From DASWTL01 sp966250385 (GTDB lineage Bacteria > Bacteroidota > Bacteroidia > Sphingobacteriales > Sphingobacteriaceae): 64,000 bases of DNA. Where the stretch lies: assembly GCA_966250385.1 (NCBI GenBank), contig CBINHC010000002.1:310001-374000 (forward strand), read 5' to 3'. The position numbers and the translations under genes are program-made. Below the pieces are notes generated by a model, which worked only from the letters and a program-made list of their open reading frames with translations, was not told where the DNA came from and searched no databases. Shown here piece after piece: positions 61,930 to 64,000 of the stretch (within the stretch, counting starts at the first letter, position 1; each line of letters begins with the position of its first letter).

Positions 61930-62910
61930 ATGAAAAATATACTCAAATCCGCACTAGTTATTATTGGCTCCCTGTTTGGCGCCATCCAGGCAAATGCACA
62001 GCAGGATGGACATTTTACCCAGTACATGTTCAACGGGCTCTACATCAATCCAGCGTATGCCGGATATAAGGAACAGACTTATCTGCATTCATTTTACCGG
62101 AATCAATGGACCGGGGTGGAAGGTGCTCCGCAGACCATGACGCTGGCGGCAGACATGGTGCAGAACCAGGGAAAAGTGGGACTGGGAGCATTATTCATCA
62201 GCGACCGCATCGGACCGCAATCCAACGTTTCGGCGTATGCGAACTATGCTTACCGTATCCAGGTCGGCTCTTCGGAATTCACGCGCCTTGCATTCGGCAT
62301 TGGTGCCGGAGTTGTGCAGCTGGGATTAAACGACCGGAACCTGGACCCGAATGATGTGGATCAGGTGATTCCCGCCGGAGGTGCGTCAGGTATCTATCCT
62401 GATGCAAGGGCGGGCATATACTATACGACACCAAAATTCTTTGCAGGCGTGTCTGCAGACAATCTGCTGATCGGCCACTTCCAGGCCAAAGGCGGCTCTT
62501 CCATTCTTCTTCCCAAGGCAGGCACGCACCTGTATCTGACAGCCGGAACCCTGTTCCCGGTTTCAAAAGACATGAAGGTGAAGACGTCTTTCCTTTTGAA
62601 GGATGATCAGCGATCGCCCACCAGTCTGGACCTGAATGCGTTTCTGCTCCTGAAAGAAACCGTATGGATCGGCGCTTTTTACCGGTCAGCTGTAGGATTA
62701 TACAACAAACCCGATATGGATCTGGAGCTGCAGAAGAAAAATGCTATGGGGCTCGTGACCGAGATCTTCGCTACGGAAAACCTGCGGGTCGGTTATGCCT
62801 TCGACTATTCGTTCAGTCAGATCCGCCAGTTCAGCTACGGCTCGCACGAGATCTCGGTAGGGCTGGCATTGAGCAAAGTACGCCGGGAAGGCCCTAAGTG
62901 TTATTTCTGA
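61930..62910 (+). CDS. PorP/SprF-family type IX secretion membrane protein
   Basis: This 326-residue outer-membrane protein has a signal peptide ending AIQANAQ and the diagnostic mature start DGHFTQYMFNGLYINPAYAG. A beta-barrel pattern follows. SprF-type proteins help a neighbouring CHU_C protein to exit and attach to the cell surface. The ATG at 61930 is chosen; an upstream in-frame start at 61900 overlaps the previous gene. It starts 10 bp after the CHU_C gene, consistent with a dedicated pair. Confidence 0.92.
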   Translation: MKNILKSALVIIGSLFGAIQANAQQDGHFTQYMFNGLYINPAYAGYKEQTYLHSFYRNQWTGVEGAPQTMTLAADMVQNQGKVGLGALFISDRIGPQSNVSAYANYAYRIQVGSSEFTRLAFGIGAGVVQLGLNDRNLDPNDVDQVIPAGGASGIYPDARAGIYYTTPKFFAGVSADNLLIGHFQAKGGSSILLPKAGTHLYLTAGTLFPVSKDMKVKTSFLLKDDQRSPTSLDLNAFLLLKETVWIGAFYRSAVGLYNKPDMDLELQKKNAMGLVTEIFATENLRVGYAFDYSFSQIRQFSYGSHEISVGLALSKVRREGPKCYF

Positions 62911-62915
62911 TCTGC

Positions 62916-63911
62916 TTAGGCGTTGATCGCTTTCCAGAGCAGGTCTTTCAGATCAGTGAGTCCCTTCTGCGCCACCGAAGAAATGAAAATGTAAGGGATC
63001 TGCGGCAGGTCTGCTTTCATCTCAGCCATCAGCTCATCATCCAGCATATCCGATTTCGTTACGGCAAGAATCCGTGGTTTCTGCATCAGTTCTGGGTTAT
63101 ACTCCTCAAGTTCCTTCAGCAGGATCTCGTACTCCTCCCTGATCGACCTGCTTGTATCGGCAGGGACCATAAAAAGAAGCACAGAGTTTCGTTCAATATG
63201 TCGCAGGAACCGGAACCCGAGCCCCTTTCCTTTTGATGCGCCTTCAATGATACCGGGGATATCGGCCATGACGAAGGACTTATTGTCCCGGTATGATACA
63301 ATACCCAGGTTAGGCACAATGGTGGTAAACGGATAGTCAGCGATTTCAGGCTTTGCGGCAGACAGAACGGACAGCAGGGTCGACTTCCCTGCGTTCGGAA
63401 ATCCAACCAGTCCGACATCCGCCAGTACCTTAAGTTCCAGGATCATCCACTCTTCCCGGCCGGACTCGCCGGTCTGGGCAAAACGCGGCGTCTGCTGGGT
63501 AGGCGTCTTGAAATGCCAGTTTCCCAATCCGCCCCGGCCGCCTTCCGTCAGAATGCGGGTTTCGCCGTGCTGTGTGATCTCGAACATGACCTCGCCGGTC
63601 TCGGCATTCCTGGCAATGGTACCCAGCGGCACCTCAAGAATCTCGTCTTTTCCGGTCTTTCCGCTTTTTAATGCGCTTCCGCCCGGACCACCGTCGCCGG
63701 CGATCACATGCTTCCGGTATTTCAGATGCAGCAGGGTCCAGATATTCGTACTTCCTTTCAGGATAATATGGCCACCACGGCCGCCATCCCCGCCATCAGG
63801 GCCGCCTTTTGCAGTATGCTTGTCCCGGTGCAGGTGAGCTGATCCGGCTCCACCGTGCCCAGAACGGCAACATATCTTAACGTAATCTACAAAATTTGAA
63901 CCCTGTGACAT
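62916..63911 (-). CDS. obgE: GTPase ObgE/CgtA
   Basis: This 331-residue GTPase acts in ribosome assembly and stress control. The glycine-rich Obg domain occupies the N-terminal half (GGPDGGDGGRGGHIIL, GDGGPGGSALKSGKTG). The G domain follows, with G1 GFPNAGKST, G3 DIPGIIEGAS and G4 VTKSDM. The length is normal for the form lacking a long C-terminal extension. It converges on the PorP/SprF gene with only 5 bp between stops. Confidence 0.97.
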   Translation of the reverse strand: MSQGSNFVDYVKICCRSGHGGAGSAHLHRDKHTAKGGPDGGDGGRGGHIILKGSTNIWTLLHLKYRKHVIAGDGGPGGSALKSGKTGKDEILEVPLGTIARNAETGEVMFEITQHGETRILTEGGRGGLGNWHFKTPTQQTPRFAQTGESGREEWMILELKVLADVGLVGFPNAGKSTLLSVLSAAKPEIADYPFTTIVPNLGIVSYRDNKSFVMADIPGIIEGASKGKGLGFRFLRHIERNSVLLFMVPADTSRSIREEYEILLKELEEYNPELMQKPRILAVTKSDMLDDELMAEMKADLPQIPYIFISSVAQKGLTDLKDLLWKAINA

Positions 63912-63969
63912 ATTTGAGTGAATTATCAGCCAGTTTCCGAAACTGAACCGTTTTTGTTTTTACAAAAAA

Positions 63970-63991
63970 AGCGAGCAGGTGTTTGCTCGCT
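63970..63991 (-). terminator. Terminator of a minus-strand gene outside the window
   Basis: The 8-bp stem AGCGAGCA/TGCTCGCT with a 6-nt loop is followed on the minus strand by a T run. It lies upstream of obgE and therefore ends a gene to the right of the window. Confidence 0.75.
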
Positions 63992-64000
63992 GTCTTTTCA

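Noticed and set aside
1..64000. CRISPR arrays, insertion sequences, prophage genes, rRNA operons
   Set aside because: No regularly spaced repeats, transposase or integrase motifs, phage structural genes or rRNA sequences were seen on reading through the window.

Overview
The window looks like a chromosomal segment of a Bacteroidota bacterium, most like the Cytophagales/Sphingobacteriales/Chitinophagales side of the phylum. The grounds are: several TAnnTTTG-type -7 promoter boxes, almost no Shine-Dalgarno sequences, a histone H1-like small protein, a CHU_C-type C-terminal domain next to a PorP/SprF-family protein (type IX secretion), an UpxY-type antiterminator beside a glycan locus, and an exosortase of the short Bacteroidota type. 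Most of the window is roughly half G+C. No organism name can be given from the sequence alone.

Layout. (1) 1-3768: a sugar-catabolism group with a Gfo/Idh/MocA oxidoreductase (cut by the window edge), two xylose-isomerase-like TIM-barrel proteins, a lipoprotein cytochrome c and a DUF1080 protein. This set resembles periplasmic 3-keto-glycoside processing. (2) 3943-11404: housekeeping genes tyrS, a NudK-like Nudix hydrolase, an AcpH-like protein, ligA, dapA, a histone H1-like protein and an alpha-oxoamine synthase. (3) 11555-27147, minus strand: a compact dcw cell-division and peptidoglycan cluster in the order mraZ-rsmH-ftsL-ftsI-murE-mraY-murD-ftsW-murG-murC-ftsQ-ftsA-ftsZ, without murF or ddl, preceded by three 10-bp-spaced boxes that look like MraZ operators. 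(4) 27319-29966, minus: gap-GNAT-pgk. (5) 30077-30151: tRNA-Glu(UUC) with a near-consensus promoter. (6) 30348-36136: a small YegP-like frame with a likely frameshift, a GT4 enzyme, a GmhB-like phosphatase, two GT9 enzymes, a small hydrophilic protein and topoisomerase IB. (7) 36221-58715: a large surface-glycan locus with a WecA-like initiator, Wza- and Wzc-like proteins, an UpxY-type antiterminator, AsnB, many glycosyltransferases, a Wzm/Wzt ABC exporter, acetyltransferases, a Wzy/ligase-like membrane protein, an acyltransferase-3 protein, a methyltransferase and an exosortase-family protein. (8) 58974-62910: three secreted Ig-like/CHU_C proteins and a PorP/SprF protein. (9) 62916-63911, minus: obgE.

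The most interesting points are these. A leader between the UpxY-type gene and the glycan operon carries two near-identical 20-nt elements, each forming a GAA-triloop hairpin, which makes it a candidate antiterminator loading site. An AT-rich block (about 46.93-49.49 kb) begins inside wzt just before its substrate-binding domain and runs through an acyltransferase and a GT10 gene into a GT2 gene, as if a glycan-specificity cassette had been swapped. Conserved glycines are replaced by arginine in the AsnB PP-loop and in the methyltransferase SAM motif. The MraZ boxes are unusually clear. A perfect Shine-Dalgarno precedes the histone-like gene, which is unusual for this phylum.
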